From positions 62,001 to 126,000 of the forward strand of contig JAUSNX010000014.1 in the NCBI GenBank assembly GCA_030656015.1: a stretch of 64,000 bases of DNA, read 5' to 3'. Every line of letters begins with the position of its first letter. Within the stretch, counting starts at the first letter, position 1. The notes under the pieces were generated by a model. The model saw only the letters and a program-made list of their open reading frames with translations, made no database searches and had not been told where the DNA came from. Positions 32,254-42,660 of the stretch are shown here, piece by piece. The DNA is from Methanobacteriaceae archaeon (lineage in GTDB: Archaea; Methanobacteriota; Methanobacteria; Methanobacteriales; Methanobacteriaceae). The translations under genes were made by a program, and so were the position numbers.

Positions 32254-32739
32254 TTAAATCTTTTTTTTCTTTAAAATACTTTTATCTGCTAAAAACTGAG
32301 ATATAAAAGCAATTTTATCATCTGAAATCTTGAAAGGTTTATCCATTAACTGAGTAATATCTGATTCTACAATTCCAACATCATTTGGATGGATAGTAGC
32401 TTTTTCACCAAATAACGCATATAATGGACAAAAATCGTGACAGTAATAGCAGTGAACACATCTCTCACTGTTTAGAACTGGAATTTGAGTTTTAACAAGC
32501 CCTTCCATTAGTTCTACTGGCTCTTCCAGATTCTTCATCTCCACCGCTTCTGTTGGACAAGCATTACAACATCCACCACATCCAATACAAGCCACTTCAG
32601 CCACTTTATCTGTGGGTTGAACACGGCCTTCCAGGATTCGGCTTCTCATTTCCATGTCAGTAACCCGGTCTGAGGCAAAAGCTATCCTTTTAAAATTGGT
32701 ATAAGCCCCTTCCAGGATTATCCTAATTAAATTTTTCAT
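32254..32739 (-). CDS. ehbL: Energy-converting hydrogenase B ferredoxin subunit (NuoI-like)
   Basis: The 161-residue protein has two [4Fe-4S] motifs, [12 protein letters not shown] and [12 protein letters not shown], in a NuoI/EchF-like arrangement. It probably passes electrons between the small subunit and the polyferredoxin. It overlaps the end of ehbK by four bases (ATGA), indicating coupled translation. Confidence 0.9.
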   Translation of the reverse strand: MKNLIRIILEGAYTNFKRIAFASDRVTDMEMRSRILEGRVQPTDKVAEVACIGCGGCCNACPTEAVEMKNLEEPVELMEGLVKTQIPVLNSERCVHCYYCHDFCPLYALFGEKATIHPNDVGIVESDITQLMDKPFKISDDKIAFISQFLADKSILKKKKI

Positions 32740-34136
32740 ACTGATTCCTCAAACTCTCTTTCAAACATTACTGCTCTGGCAGGACAGGCATTAAAACAGG
32801 CCCCACAATATATACATTTATCTTCATCCACTACTAATTTTCCATCTTCTGTTTCAGATATGGCCTCTTCAGGACATATTTTTTCGCATAGATGGCATTG
32901 CATACACAATTTATCATTTATAAGTGTAAATCCGTCTTTGATTGATTTTTTACGCATGGTAGTTTTAGGTATAGCATCGACCGGACAGTGAATACCACAT
33001 TTTTCACATAAAATACATTTGGCCTTATCCACATCAATGGTTCCTCTTTTAAGAGTAATGGCCTCTTTAGGACATATTTCAGCACAGATACCACAAGATA
33101 TGCAGTCATCAGAAATGCTTCCATCCCAGTTAACCTTTTTAAAACTCCGGGCCTCATTAATATCACAGACATTTACACATCGGCCACAAGATACACAGTA
33201 TCCTTTTAGTCCCATCCCTGAGATTTCTGATGGTCTTAGTGTTCCCACTGGACAGACAGACAGACAGGCCATGCTTTCACATTCAGAGCAAATAGAAGGA
33301 TCAAATCTTAGTTTTCCATCAATCATTCTCAAAGCATCATTTTCACAAGCATCAGCACATAAACCACAGTTTAAGCAAGATATAATACTTCCCGTGATTT
33401 TTGAAGTTCCAGGAAATTCAAAATTTTCAAGATTTTCTCCATTTATATCCTCTGGCTTTTTAATGGAAACCTGGAAGTCTTTTATATAAATAGCACTGTT
33501 AGGGCACTCTTTTACACATTTCAGACATAAAGTACATTTTTCATTATCAATTGTGGTGTCTTTAATAGCATCTGCAGGACAGAGATCTTCACAGACCCGG
33601 CAATCAGTACAAACTCCACTTTGATCAACATTTACTATTATGGCTTCAGTAGGACAGTAATACTCACATCTGCGACATAAAGTACATTTATCCCGTTCAG
33701 TGACTACATTTACCCGTTCAACCCCATCATGTTCTGCAGATACTCTTTTAGGAGCCTGTATGGCCAGATTTAAAGATTCTAAAAATTGTAGCTGGCGATC
33801 CTCAATAATATCAAAGGCATCGACTCTGACATCATGTGGACAAGCATCAACACAAATTCCACAACGAGCACATATACCTTTAGTAACACCATTTTCTATT
33901 TTTATGCTGTTAACAGGACAGGTGAATTCACATACACCACATGCATTACATCGTGCCCGGTCTACAATATAACCACCATATTTATTTTTGAATATTGCTC
34001 TATTAGGACAAGCATCGGCGCATGCACCACAAGTTATGCAGCTAAAAGCCTTCCCATCAATCAGACGTATAGCTTCTGTGGGACATTCTTTTATGCATTC
34101 CCCTGAACCCTCGCACTTGTTAGTTGATAAAAACAT
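32736..34136 (-). CDS. ehbK: Energy-converting hydrogenase B polyferredoxin, 14 clusters
   Basis: I count 14 [4Fe-4S] motifs in 466 residues. Most are CX2CX2CX3CP. The first is irregular ([12 protein letters not shown]) and the ninth is longer ([14 protein letters not shown]). Two motifs end CE or CD rather than CP. Fourteen clusters agrees with the published description of EhbK as I remember it. It acts as an electron wire linking the hydrogenase to anabolic oxidoreductases. The 176 bases between it and ehbJ contain no gene. Confidence 0.95.
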   Translation of the reverse strand: MFLSTNKCEGSGECIKECPTEAIRLIDGKAFSCITCGACADACPNRAIFKNKYGGYIVDRARCNACGVCEFTCPVNSIKIENGVTKGICARCGICVDACPHDVRVDAFDIIEDRQLQFLESLNLAIQAPKRVSAEHDGVERVNVVTERDKCTLCRRCEYYCPTEAIIVNVDQSGVCTDCRVCEDLCPADAIKDTTIDNEKCTLCLKCVKECPNSAIYIKDFQVSIKKPEDINGENLENFEFPGTSKITGSIISCLNCGLCADACENDALRMIDGKLRFDPSICSECESMACLSVCPVGTLRPSEISGMGLKGYCVSCGRCVNVCDINEARSFKKVNWDGSISDDCISCGICAEICPKEAITLKRGTIDVDKAKCILCEKCGIHCPVDAIPKTTMRKKSIKDGFTLINDKLCMQCHLCEKICPEEAISETEDGKLVVDEDKCIYCGACFNACPARAVMFEREFEESV

Positions 34137-34312
34137 GATAATTCCTTCTAGATTTATTTACCTCATTATTACACAATATTATGCAATTTATTAATTAATT
34201 TCATATTAGTTATTCACAATATGATTTAAATTAATGATTCTGGTAATAATTGGTTTGATTAATGATTTTTTAATGATTTTAATAATAATGGTTTTACTTA
34301 TGGTTTTTTTAA

Positions 34313-34579
34313 CTATGTTTTTGTAGGTTGACGGCCGAAAACGATTTTTCCGGCAAATATTCCAATAATACACGCTACAAATCCACTGGCTAAAGGTGAA
34401 TCAACATAATAAGGGAAAGGTCCCAATTGCCAAGCCATGTATAATGCAGCAATTATGACTACAATATATGACGAATAAGGAAAGTGCATTTCACTTTCAG
34501 GATTATTTTTAATTCGTGATCCCAGTATAAATCCTAGCAGAAATCCGAATAATGTTGGGCCTAAATATAACATTTCCAT
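34313..34579 (-). CDS. ehbJ: Energy-converting hydrogenase B subunit J, membrane
   Basis: An 88-residue hydrophobic protein with about three membrane segments (about 5-22, 34-50 and 58-78) and a short basic linker after the first. It lies 39 bases after ehbI. Named by operon position; the role is unknown but presumably part of the membrane arm. Confidence 0.75.
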   Translation of the reverse strand: MEMLYLGPTLFGFLLGFILGSRIKNNPESEMHFPYSSYIVVIIAALYMAWQLGPFPYYVDSPLASGFVACIIGIFAGKIVFGRQPTKT

Positions 34580-34618
34580 TCTCCTTTTATGTTAAATTTC
34601 ATTAGATAATTATGATGA

Positions 34619-35110
34619 TCATTTACCATCAGATTCACCATCAGCATCGTTGTTTTCATCTTCATGGTTAAATTGCATAAATGCTATCACAACTGCACTT
34701 AAACCAACCATAACCTTTAAACCAATCACTATATTCAAATAAGGGATAATTCCTGCGTGTATTGGATCTGGATAGTCAAATATGTTCTTGATGAAGGTAG
34801 GAACAATACCGTATAAATCTACTCCCAGGTTGTATAAATAAAATCCAGAAAATATCAATCCTGCTAATCCCAGACCTACATAAATTAATGCACCAGCACT
34901 CTCCATAGCCGCCATGAAATTATGTGAAAAGTGGAAAGGGTTTTCTTTTAACCCGTAAACTACAGCACAGAAGATAAATGCTCCTGCAATCATAGCTCCT
35001 CCCTGAAATCCTCCTCCAGGTGTGATGTGTCCTCCTAGAATTGTTAAAACTCCCAAACACATTATGAGCATTGCAGCGGGGAATACGAATATTTTAAGTA
35101 TGGTACTCAT
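34619..35110 (-). CDS. ehbI: Energy-converting hydrogenase B subunit I (MnhB-like)
   Basis: The 163 residues match the MnhB/MrpB family: an early helix, then [22 protein letters not shown], a hallmark of the Mrp antiporter subunit, and about four helices. It belongs to the ion-translocating membrane arm. Its ATG directly follows the stop of ehbH. Confidence 0.85.
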   Translation of the reverse strand: MSTILKIFVFPAAMLIMCLGVLTILGGHITPGGGFQGGAMIAGAFIFCAVVYGLKENPFHFSHNFMAAMESAGALIYVGLGLAGLIFSGFYLYNLGVDLYGIVPTFIKNIFDYPDPIHAGIIPYLNIVIGLKVMVGLSAVVIAFMQFNHEDENNDADGESDGK

Positions 35111-35389
35111 TTATTTGCCCCCCATTTCTACTTTTCCTCTTCCAAATATTAAAAGAGTTATAATTACTGCTGTAACAAGGATAAGAGCTTCTCCCAGAGT
35201 ATCGAAAGCTCTCCAATCAAAAACCACATTGGTTACCATGTTAGGAGCAATTTTGGTACCAACCCATAGATATACTTGATTTATTCCCGGATTTAGAGCT
35301 TCTTTAAATCCAACCATGGATTCTAATAAGGTTATACCAAATAATGCCAATGCAATAGATGCTATTAAGTTTCGTATACCTTCAGACAT
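35111..35389 (-). CDS. ehbH: Energy-converting hydrogenase B subunit H
   Basis: A 92-residue membrane protein with an N-terminal helix and a C-terminal helix joined by a loop containing [18 protein letters not shown]. That motif is typical of the MbhE/MnhB-N-like subunits of Mrp-type antiporter modules. It overlaps ehbG by eight bases and abuts ehbI. Confidence 0.8.
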   Translation of the reverse strand: MSEGIRNLIASIALALFGITLLESMVGFKEALNPGINQVYLWVGTKIAPNMVTNVVFDWRAFDTLGEALILVTAVIITLLIFGRGKVEMGGK

Positions 35390-35720
35390 GAGTTGTCCCC
35401 CAGTAGAATAATGTTATGAGCACCCCAAGTGTCAGAATGACATAAAATTCCATATTTTTAAGAGAATCATTCTGTTCTCTTTTGAGGCGTGGAATGATTG
35501 GCATGGCTGTCACCATAATGAAGAAAAGAGCTAGTACAACTACCACCATTAAAATATCACTTATTTTTCGAAGCATAATCGCTGCAATAAGAACAGATGA
35601 TATCAATGTTATTTCAGCAGCTAGAACAGCTGAAGCAGACATATTTGTAACTGGTTCCTGTTCTTTAGCTTTATCTTGAATTTGTTGTATCTTACCAATT
35701 ATTAGATCATAAAGATTCAT
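35382..35720 (-). CDS. ehbG: Energy-converting hydrogenase B subunit G
   Basis: A 112-residue protein with a polar N-terminal helix of about 30 residues and then about three membrane helices. Letter G is given from operon order (F before, H after). Its ATG 35718-35720 overlaps the stop of a 54-codon small ORF, so the name could be debated if that ORF is the true G. Function not known beyond membership in the membrane arm. Confidence 0.7.
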   Translation of the reverse strand: MNLYDLIIGKIQQIQDKAKEQEPVTNMSASAVLAAEITLISSVLIAAIMLRKISDILMVVVVLALFFIMVTAMPIIPRLKREQNDSLKNMEFYVILTLGVLITLFYWGTTHV

Positions 35721-35881
35721 AAAATCCCCCTAAACGACCTATTATCAATTAAATTGTAGGTTTTTGTTAAACCATCAATAGAAGGGGTTGGCTGTTTCAA
35801 GCTTTTTAAAAGTTCCGACTCTAAAAGCTCTAATTCTAATTTAAGATTATTAAATTCTTTTCTTCCAACATATTCCTTCAT
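35717..35881 (-). CDS. Small ORF between ehbF and ehbG, 54 residues
   Basis: A complete frame from ATG 35879-35881 to TGA 35717-35719. The start overlaps the ehbF stop (TAATG) and the stop overlaps the ehbG start (ATGA), so it fills the gap exactly. The product begins [15 protein letters not shown] and is soluble, charged and Leu/Glu-rich, with coiled-coil character over about residues 8-30. It has no Cys or membrane segment. The precise coupling at both ends supports a real gene missed by length cut-offs. I recognise no family. Confidence 0.65.
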   Translation of the reverse strand: MKEYVGRKEFNNLKLELELLESELLKSLKQPTPSIDGLTKTYNLIDNRSFRGIL

Positions 35882-37374
35882 TATACCAGCCCCTGGGCAA
35901 GTTGTGCTAGATTATCTGTTGCTAAGTGTGGGAAAAGTCCTAATACCAGACAAATAACCAAAAATGCCACCATAGAAATGATGGTAGCCTTTGGGATTTT
36001 TTCATTTAAGATTTCCAGATCTTTAGGGCGTGGTCTCAAATAAATAGTATAAAATACTTTAACAAATGTCATGAAAGTTATTATACTCAATAAAACCATC
36101 AGTATACCCAGTTCAGGCAATCCCGCACTTATAGATGCTTGAACAAGCTGAAGTTTACTTTGGAAAGCATTGAATGGTGGAACTCCAGCCATTGCAAAAC
36201 CAGCGATTAAAACCAGTCCAGCCACCCATGGATTTTCAACCAAGAGACCACCTAATTTATTGGTGTCACTGATTCCTGTTTTATAAAGAATTGTTCCAAA
36301 TCCAATGAAAAGGAAGGCGGTAATAATGGCCTCATTTACTGCCTGGAAAAGACCAGCAGTTATACCAAATGCAGTTCCCATACCCAGACCTAAACCAATA
36401 TATCCGAGCTCCCCCACAGCCAAAAATCCGATGATACGTTTGAAATCAGTCTGCATGAGTGCCATAGTAATTCCCAACACCATGGCCAGCAATGAGAAGA
36501 ATATTATGGCCCATTGGGTTAGGGGCAAGTAAGAGAAGATTCTAATAATGATAATTCCTAATGCTACGAAAGTAAATACTGAAAATGCTTGAAGCAATGC
36601 TGCACCGTGTGGAAGTGCTTTACTGTAAACCGCCGATTTTATGGTATGGAATGGTGGCAGACCAGATCCATATAGCCATCCAAATAATATTAACCCGCAA
36701 GACATCAATAATAACGGATTATATGGGTCTATTAAACCATGTTTAAGACTGTAAATAATATCCGTTATGTTTACATTACCAGTTAATCCTAAAAGTAATG
36801 CAATACCCAGTAAAAGCATTGGTGCAGCAATACTTCCTAAAATCATGTATTTTAGGGCGGTTTCATAATTTCTTTCTATTCCTGAACAAAGAATTATACC
36901 AACCTGGGCCAGAGCCGCTATTTCAAAGAATACATAAAGATTGAATATATCGTCAGACAGGAGAATAGCCGTTATAGAAGCAGTTCCCATAAACATGAGA
37001 AATGTATAAACTCCAGAAACTCTTTTTGTTTCACTTAGAGAAGTGAAAATAGCTAAAAATGCTACAATCCCTAATATAAATATAAATAATTGCTGTGCGC
37101 TGGCAAAGGCATAAGTAATTGCCGGGTGGAATAAATTCAGAGCACTATCTGTAATGGAAGTGGGAAGTCCCTGAGCTATGGTCGGATCATCAATTAAAGG
37201 AGCATAACCTCCAAAATAATGAAGCCCAAAACTTGTCATTAAAGGAATTATGGGTAGAACTACTCCTACCATAATAGCCATTGTTTTAATAGTTTTATCC
37301 TTACCATGGAATAAATTCAGTAACAAAGCACATGCAATTGGCAATATAACCATTATCGGAATAAGAGGGTTCAT
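35881..37374 (-). CDS. ehbF: Energy-converting hydrogenase B subunit F (NuoN/MrpD-like)
   Basis: The 497-residue antiporter-like subunit has about 14 membrane helices. Signature residues include the Glu in [34 protein letters not shown] with the conserved Lys/His, and the Lys in [24 protein letters not shown]. It is the main ion-translocating subunit of the complex. Its start overlaps the stop of a 47-codon ORF (TAATG). Confidence 0.93.
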   Translation of the reverse strand: MNPLIPIMVILPIACALLLNLFHGKDKTIKTMAIMVGVVLPIIPLMTSFGLHYFGGYAPLIDDPTIAQGLPTSITDSALNLFHPAITYAFASAQQLFIFILGIVAFLAIFTSLSETKRVSGVYTFLMFMGTASITAILLSDDIFNLYVFFEIAALAQVGIILCSGIERNYETALKYMILGSIAAPMLLLGIALLLGLTGNVNITDIIYSLKHGLIDPYNPLLLMSCGLILFGWLYGSGLPPFHTIKSAVYSKALPHGAALLQAFSVFTFVALGIIIIRIFSYLPLTQWAIIFFSLLAMVLGITMALMQTDFKRIIGFLAVGELGYIGLGLGMGTAFGITAGLFQAVNEAIITAFLFIGFGTILYKTGISDTNKLGGLLVENPWVAGLVLIAGFAMAGVPPFNAFQSKLQLVQASISAGLPELGILMVLLSIITFMTFVKVFYTIYLRPRPKDLEILNEKIPKATIISMVAFLVICLVLGLFPHLATDNLAQLAQGLV

Positions 37375-37517
37375 TAAATATCATCCCCCAATATTTCAAA
37401 CTGTGTTCCATATTGTGATAATTTTATTTTCATGATTTTTGAAGATTCATATGAATGTGAGGCATCATTTGAATTTAATCGTGAATTTGAAAGTGAATTT
37501 GAAAATTTTAAAGCCAT
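37374..37517 (-). CDS. Small ORF between ehbE and ehbF, 47 residues
   Basis: The frame runs from ATG 37515-37517 to TAA 37374-37376, and that stop overlaps the ehbF start (TAATG). A strong ribosome site, AGGAGAG, sits seven bases before the ATG, and the ehbE stop is 23 bases upstream. The product begins with a Ser/Asn-rich stretch ([16 protein letters not shown]) and ends [20 protein letters not shown]. It is soluble, without Cys. The ribosome site and coupling support translation; the function is unknown and codon content alone would not show it. Confidence 0.6.
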   Translation of the reverse strand: MALKFSNSLSNSRLNSNDASHSYESSKIMKIKLSQYGTQFEILGDDI

Positions 37518-37540
37518 AATTTTACTCTCCTGCCTTTCAT

Positions 37541-37903
37541 TCAATCTTTCAATACCTTTGAGGCACTAAGGGTGCCGTGTTTTTTATAAAGAATTATGAT
37601 AATACCTAACATAACCGCTAGGGTACTGGCCCCAATAACAATACTAGTAAGTACCAGGGCAAAAGGTAGTGGATAAGCTGCATTCTGGGCAAACCAATCT
37701 CTAGCCATTCCAGGTAAGAAAATATAAACTATGCCGCCCGGTTTATAACCCATAGTAATTAAGAACAGGTTTGCTCCTTCACCAATGAAAGATAATCCAA
37801 TTATTTTTTTGATCAAATTATCCAGAAACAGAGCAGCATATAATCCAATAATTATAAGCGTCCCTGCAGTTAAAAACGATGCAAGTTGAACATCAATGAT
37901 CAT
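37541..37903 (-). CDS. ehbE: Energy-converting hydrogenase B subunit E (NuoK/MnhC-like)
   Basis: The 120-residue subunit has three membrane helices in the MnhC/NuoK pattern, with [16 protein letters not shown] carrying the conserved Glu in helix 2, and [20 protein letters not shown] in helix 3. Part of the ion pathway. It starts one base after the end of ehbD. Confidence 0.88.
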   Translation of the reverse strand: MIIDVQLASFLTAGTLIIIGLYAALFLDNLIKKIIGLSFIGEGANLFLITMGYKPGGIVYIFLPGMARDWFAQNAAYPLPFALVLTSIVIGASTLAVMLGIIIILYKKHGTLSASKVLKD

Positions 37904-37904
37904 T

Positions 37905-38138
37905 TTATTCCTCCATTCTCCTGGTTTTGTAAGCTGCTAAAGCAAAAAATACGGGAATTATTGCAGAACCGACAATAGCTTGGGTAAGAGCCACATCAGG
38001 TGCAAGTAAATACTGGTAAAGGAAAGCTATGGCAGCACCGGGTATTCCAGTCAATATGGCTGCTTTTAGGAGGTCTCTCTGTATTAAAGCCAGCAAAGAT
38101 CCTAAAATAGCCACTATCATCAAAATATATTCAATCAT
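37905..38138 (-). CDS. ehbD: Energy-converting hydrogenase B subunit D (MbhD/DUF4040-like)
   Basis: About 77 residues with three membrane helices and the DUF4040-type core [20 protein letters not shown]. The start is ATG 38138, which has GGGAGG upstream and overlaps ehbC by eight bases; an in-frame Met further upstream lies deep in ehbC. Corresponds to the N-terminal part of MrpA-like subunits. Confidence 0.85.
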   Translation of the reverse strand: MIEYILMIVAILGSLLALIQRDLLKAAILTGIPGAAIAFLYQYLLAPDVALTQAIVGSAIIPVFFALAAYKTRRMEE

Positions 38139-38406
38139 GGTTTTCCTCCCCATAATAGAAGGCATTAGCAATAGCATGTGCTGCAAAAGGTGACAATATT
38201 AAGTAAGCTGCTCCTAAAAGAGGATTATAAAGAGCGAAAAGGGCTAGAATACAACCCATATCTGCCACACCCAATATATGTATTCTGGCGTAAACGACCT
38301 TATCCATATCATCCTTGAATCTTAAGATACCAATTGCCGATAAGAGGATTAATACTGATGCTAAGATTAAAAATATTGATCTGATAATTGTAAGTGCGTC
38401 CAACAT
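38131..38406 (-). CDS. ehbC: Energy-converting hydrogenase B subunit C (MnhG-like)
   Basis: The 91 residues match the MnhG/MrpG family, with three helices, [18 protein letters not shown] after the first, and an ending of [14 protein letters not shown]. The start directly follows the ehbB stop. Confidence 0.87.
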   Translation of the reverse strand: MLDALTIIRSIFLILASVLILLSAIGILRFKDDMDKVVYARIHILGVADMGCILALFALYNPLLGAAYLILSPFAAHAIANAFYYGEENHD

Positions 38407-38667
38407 TCAATCACCCCTCAAAACCTTGGCAAAGGCAATGGTTCCAACCGGACCCAATATAACCAGAGCTAATGCAATATCTCTACAAAATGCAATGCCA
38501 TAAACTTCTTGAATTAATACTAAAAGTGTAGCCACAGCTATGCTCAAACCAGACACTCCTACCAGACCCATTCCTGTGGTTTTTCTGGTAGAAATCCTTA
38601 TTGATGCAATAGCAAAAATGGCCAGAGAAGCCATAAGAATATACTCAGAAATTAATAATATGTCCAT
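38407..38667 (-). CDS. ehbB: Energy-converting hydrogenase B subunit B (MnhF-like)
   Basis: An 86-residue, three-helix membrane protein of the MnhF/MrpF type, with [20 protein letters not shown] near the end. GGAAAGGG lies before ATG 38667. A 239-base spacer separates it from ehbA, so it may have its own promoter. Confidence 0.83.
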   Translation of the reverse strand: MDILLISEYILMASLAIFAIASIRISTRKTTGMGLVGVSGLSIAVATLLVLIQEVYGIAFCRDIALALVILGPVGTIAFAKVLRGD

Positions 38668-38906
38668 TAAACATCCCTTTCCTGCAGCTTGATTATCGCT
38701 ATAATTTTTTGATATTTTTTGGTTAATTTTTCAAACCATTTAACATTATTAATGATATTTAAGCCTTGATTAATTTTTATTAATTTAATTTTGCTTTAAT
38801 TTTATTTTTATATCATAATTACTAATATTATAAGCCAAAATTGAATTTTAAGTTATTTTTAATTAATCTAAACTTAAACTCAATGAAAATTATTCATTTG
38901 CATAAA

Positions 38907-39218
38907 TTACTCTAACATTCCTTTTATATAAGGTTCAAAAGGAATTACAGCATCTTTATCTCTTTTTACAATAGTAGCAACCTTTAATATTCTTTTTTCA
39001 GAATCAAGATCAATAGATAGTGTTCCGGGAGTAAGAGTAATGCTGTTAGCCAGAATAGTTTGAGAAATTGGTCTCTCCAGAACAGTTTCTATCTCCATGA
39101 TTTCTGGTTTCACATCTCCGTTTATAGTTCTTAAAGCAACATCAAACTCTGCTTTAATTATTTCATAGATTAAAACAACGAAATAAGCTATTCCATAGAA
39201 AATTCTAGTGATAAACAT
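38907..39218 (-). CDS. ehbA: Energy-converting hydrogenase B subunit A (MnhE-like)
   Basis: First gene of the ehb operon. The 103 residues match MnhE: an N-terminal helix, then IIKAEFDVALRTINGDVKPEI, LANSITLTPGTLSIDLD and a short C-terminus. Residues after the helix are expected in the cytosol. The region upstream to 39481 holds no gene and should contain the operon promoter. Confidence 0.88.
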   Translation of the reverse strand: MFITRIFYGIAYFVVLIYEIIKAEFDVALRTINGDVKPEIMEIETVLERPISQTILANSITLTPGTLSIDLDSEKRILKVATIVKRDKDAVIPFEPYIKGMLE

Positions 39219-39327
39219 CTTGATTTAACTCCTAAGTTTCTAATTACCAATCAATAAATTGATGATTCATCCATCACGATGATAATATGAACGACATATA
39301 TAGATAATTAACATGATTATTTATGAT

Positions 39328-39337
39328 AATATAAATG
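39328..39337 (-). promoter_or_regulatory. Possible TATA box of the ehb operon
   Basis: On the minus strand the sequence reads ATTTATATTA about 110 bases upstream of ehbA, preceded by GAAAC (a BRE-like purine run). A second AT-rich site, CTATATATG, lies about 40 bases nearer the gene. Which is used cannot be told by eye. Confidence 0.3.
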
Positions 39338-39481
39338 TTTCTATATTAATTTTTATAGGACTATAAAGTCAATTTCACCAATTAATAAATGCCCTATTTG
39401 AATCATATAAATAGTATACTCTAAAATTATAAGCACATATTGAAAATAAAACCATTAGTTTAGTAATTAATAAAAAGAGAT

Positions 39482-40153
39482 TCATAAAATAAAGTTAAAA
39501 ACATAATAAGAAGCTCCTAAAATCCATAAAATAATTAAAGAAGTTCCAAAGCCTTTTTTAAGTCTTTTTGAATAGAAAGGTCGGAAAAATTCCACTCCCT
39601 GGGGAGTATAAGAATCTAGAATAACATGACTAATAAATCCTAGGAAAAAGGCACCCATGACATTATACAGATTTGGGTGAGGAAATGGAGTTAATAAAAC
39701 TCCTAAAACCCCTATAAATATAAACGGGAGCATAATATTTCTATTAATCGATAAAGATCCTAATAATATTAAAATTACGGCTAGAGTACCTTGTTCATTG
39801 ATTCCCAGACCAAAGAAGAAAAAGTAAGATGAAATAACTAATACCGTTAAAATAATGGAAAGTAAACCTATACCCAATAAAGAATGAGTAAATCCGCGGT
39901 GTTCTGATAAATAAAATATTAGGGCGAGTGTAATCAAAATTATGCCTAACAAGTAAGGTAATTTAAAAATATACAAAATTAAAGTGAGTATAATCCCTAT
40001 AACGAACAGCAGAGTAATATTTTTCTTTTTAACTTTGTGATCAAAGTCCGGAAATGATGCTGCAATTAAAGCCAGTGCCAGAGAAAAGACATTTGGAAAA
40101 AAAGGTAAAGTCAATATAAGGGCAAAAATGGCGTGTTTTTTATAAGATGACAT
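39482..40153 (-). CDS. YdjM-type membrane-bound metal-dependent hydrolase (PF04307)
   Basis: The 223 residues have several membrane helices and the family ligands: His7 near the N-terminus, FPDFDHK, SEHRGFTHSLLG and FISHVILDSYTPQGVEFF. Members resemble YdjM/LexA-regulated membrane hydrolases; substrate unknown. A second, more distant member lies at 57256-58203. Confidence 0.85.
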   Translation of the reverse strand: MSSYKKHAIFALILTLPFFPNVFSLALALIAASFPDFDHKVKKKNITLLFVIGIILTLILYIFKLPYLLGIILITLALIFYLSEHRGFTHSLLGIGLLSIILTVLVISSYFFFFGLGINEQGTLAVILILLGSLSINRNIMLPFIFIGVLGVLLTPFPHPNLYNVMGAFFLGFISHVILDSYTPQGVEFFRPFYSKRLKKGFGTSLIILWILGASYYVFNFIL

Positions 40154-40366
40154 TTAGATACTTCCAAATTATAATTTTGAATTAATTTATTTATTATCTG
40201 ATTAAAATATGAAGTAATAGGATGATTCCCGTTTAATTCTTAAATAATTCGAATGAATGATATGTGAAGTCCCTATTATTTTTAGTTATGGTTTTGTTAT
40301 TGATGCTCAACTAAAATATTATAAAGTATTCTTTAAATAAATACATAGTATTTGACGTTTAATTAA

Positions 40367-41113
40367 TTATTTAATAATCTTAAAGTATTTTAAGTAAGAT
40401 TCCATTTGCATTAAAGATTTTTGCGTACTTCCAGGAGTTACATGTCCATTTTCAGATACAACTTCACAGGTTACTGCAGGTATGCCTCGAATATTGCATT
40501 CATCCTCCAATGCTCCCTTGTACATCGTACCTGCAGCATTATAAAATATTAATTCAGAAGAAGTTCTTTTAGTAATAAATTGACCAATTTCAAAACTCTC
40601 ATAGCAAGGGTTTTTAGTGCAAAAAACACTTTCCCTTCCAGGGTTGCTGCCAATCTTTGTGGAATGAAAATCCGCTACAGCATCCACTTCAAGCTCTTGA
40701 ATTGATTTTAATAGATCATATGTTACAGATCCTTCATTTGAACCTGCCCTATTTAAATCAAGTCCATCAAACCAGCGACTATTATTCATAGTAGCTGCCG
40801 GAGCAGCAAAGGGAATTATATAAACCTTACCATTTAATTTAGAATTTCTTAACATTTCAATAAGTTTTAGCAATCCAATTTGAGGAGGAAGTTCATTACC
40901 ATGCACACCTGCAATCATCATTACTTTAGGATTGCCATTACCTAATTCAACTAAAGGAGTACCTTTTTTTGCAATTTTAATCAAAATTTTGCTACTGATG
41001 CTGGAAGAAATGTTCTTTTTGAGAATATCATTATCCTCAATATTGCCCCTGGTTTGAGTGGATATTAAGCTTATTTCTCCACTTATATCTCTTTTAGTCT
41101 GTGCAAAAACCAT
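40367..41113 (-). CDS. Succinylglutamate desuccinylase/aspartoacylase-like hydrolase
   Basis: A 248-residue zinc hydrolase of the AstE/AspA group. The metal site is AGVHGNELPPQIG (His and Glu) with the later VADFHSTK His; NNSRWFDGLDLNRAG supplies the Arg/Asn substrate pocket. The C-terminus contains VTCEVVSENG with the catalytic-type Glu. Substrate unknown. It is monocistronic and divergent from argG. Confidence 0.82.
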   Translation of the reverse strand: MVFAQTKRDISGEISLISTQTRGNIEDNDILKKNISSSISSKILIKIAKKGTPLVELGNGNPKVMMIAGVHGNELPPQIGLLKLIEMLRNSKLNGKVYIIPFAAPAATMNNSRWFDGLDLNRAGSNEGSVTYDLLKSIQELEVDAVADFHSTKIGSNPGRESVFCTKNPCYESFEIGQFITKRTSSELIFYNAAGTMYKGALEDECNIRGIPAVTCEVVSENGHVTPGSTQKSLMQMESYLKYFKIIK

Positions 41114-41478
41114 TCCATCACTTCACGATAAGTTTAACTGATTATTACTTATTATTTTTGATAAAAACTATAATTGTACTCCAAATTTGTCCAAATATAA
41201 TATCCGAATGTTATTTATCTACCAAATTAGACCAAAATTAATAGATATAAATAAGTTCATAGTATTTTTAGATATCCTTATAAATAAATTTGAGCTTAAA
41301 ACTAATTAGTTAATTAAATGAATTATATATTAATTATTTATTATACAAATTCTATTATAGATAATTGAAACTAAAGAACTTTAAAAATTTTAAAGAAATA
41401 AGTAACTAAATAAATTTCAATAAATCTAAATTTTTATTTCAAATCAGAATAATCAATAAAAACTTATTAGGTGATAAA
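41114..41478. other. Divergent promoter region of argG
   Basis: AT-rich spacer between two divergent genes, with no ORF. Two TTAGACCAAAATTA/TTTGTCCAAATATA-like half repeats occur at about 41184-41240, and an SD (AGGTGAT) lies just before argG. No further feature recognised. Confidence 0.5.
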
Positions 41479-42660
41479 ATGGAAAAAGTTGTTCTCGCAT
41501 TCAGTGGCGGCCTAGACACGTCCGTTTGCATCAAATTACTGGAAGAAAAATACGATATGGAAGTTATTACGGCATGTGTAGATGTAGGGCAACCCCGAGA
41601 AGAAATTGAACGTCCCGCATCAGTAGCTAATGGTATGGGAAGTAGTAAACATTATACTATCGACGCACAGGACGAATTTGCTAATTATTTCATTTTTAAG
41701 GCTATAAAAGCCAATGCTATTTATGAAGGTTACCCCTTGAGTACTGCTCTGGCCAGACCCTTAATCGCTATGAAAATCGTGGAATTGGCTAAAAAAGAAG
41801 GTGCAACTGCCATAGCCCATGGATGTACTGGTAAAGGAAATGATCAATTCCGTTTTGAGGCCATAATCCGTTCATTATCCGATTGTAAAGTTATTGCTCC
41901 CATTCGGGAACTAAATCTCACCAGAACTGAAGAAGTAGAATATGCAAAATCTTGTGGAATTCCGCTGCCTTCAGACAAGCTCTACAGTATTGATGAAAAT
42001 CTGTGGGGTCGGGCTATTGAAGGAGACGTTCTAGAAGACCCTATGGTAGAGCCTCCGGAAGATGCTTTTAGCTGGACCAGATCCAGTGCAGATGCACCAG
42101 AAGATGCTCAGATAATAGAAATAGAATTTGAAAAGGGAGTTCCCGTGGCCATTGACCAGGAAAAACTGGATGCACTGGAAATAATTAACAAATTTAATCA
42201 GATAGCAGGAATCCATGGAATCGGCCGAGTCGATATCATTGAAGATCGTATCATAGGGCTCAAAAGCAGAGAAATCTATGAAACACCTGGAGCTTTCTTG
42301 ATATTAACTGCTCACAAGGCATTAGAACAGATTACATTAACTCGAAGTGAATTAAAATTTGCAGAAACAATTAGCAGCACCTACTCCGAGTTAGTTTATA
42401 ATGGAACCTGGCATGACCCACTAAGGGAAGATCTAGATCAAATGATTGACCATATGCAGCGCAGAGTTACTGGAATTGTTAAAATTAGATTACACAAAGG
42501 TGGTATGCGTATTGTAGGAAGATATTCACCTTTCAGCCTTTATCAGCAAGATATAGTGTCTTTTGAGGATAAAAGTATGGATCAGCGCGAAATGGTGGGT
42601 ATGGTAAAAAACTATGCAATGCAAGCTGCTCTTTATAACAAGATATGTAAAGAAGAGTAA
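41479..42660 (+). CDS. argG: Argininosuccinate synthase
   Basis: Joins citrulline and aspartate with ATP to form argininosuccinate in arginine synthesis. The 393 residues contain the P-loop [26 protein letters not shown], the ATP/citrulline-binding [16 protein letters not shown], and [13 protein letters not shown]. Full length. AGGTGAT precedes ATG 41479. No arginine gene is adjacent. Confidence 0.97.
   Translation: MEKVVLAFSGGLDTSVCIKLLEEKYDMEVITACVDVGQPREEIERPASVANGMGSSKHYTIDAQDEFANYFIFKAIKANAIYEGYPLSTALARPLIAMKIVELAKKEGATAIAHGCTGKGNDQFRFEAIIRSLSDCKVIAPIRELNLTRTEEVEYAKSCGIPLPSDKLYSIDENLWGRAIEGDVLEDPMVEPPEDAFSWTRSSADAPEDAQIIEIEFEKGVPVAIDQEKLDALEIINKFNQIAGIHGIGRVDIIEDRIIGLKSREIYETPGAFLILTAHKALEQITLTRSELKFAETISSTYSELVYNGTWHDPLREDLDQMIDHMQRRVTGIVKIRLHKGGMRIVGRYSPFSLYQQDIVSFEDKSMDQREMVGMVKNYAMQAALYNKICKEE

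Noticed and set aside
33019-33489. 156-residue plus-strand frame, long for an antisense ORF
   Set aside because: Its repetitive Gln/His/Ser pattern is the complement of the EhbK ferredoxin motifs.
38667-38795. A 42-codon open frame ending TAATG at the ehbB start, resembling the two accepted ehb small ORFs
   Set aside because: It has no ATG, GTG or TTG start and no ribosome site, and its composition is what AT-rich spacer gives by chance.
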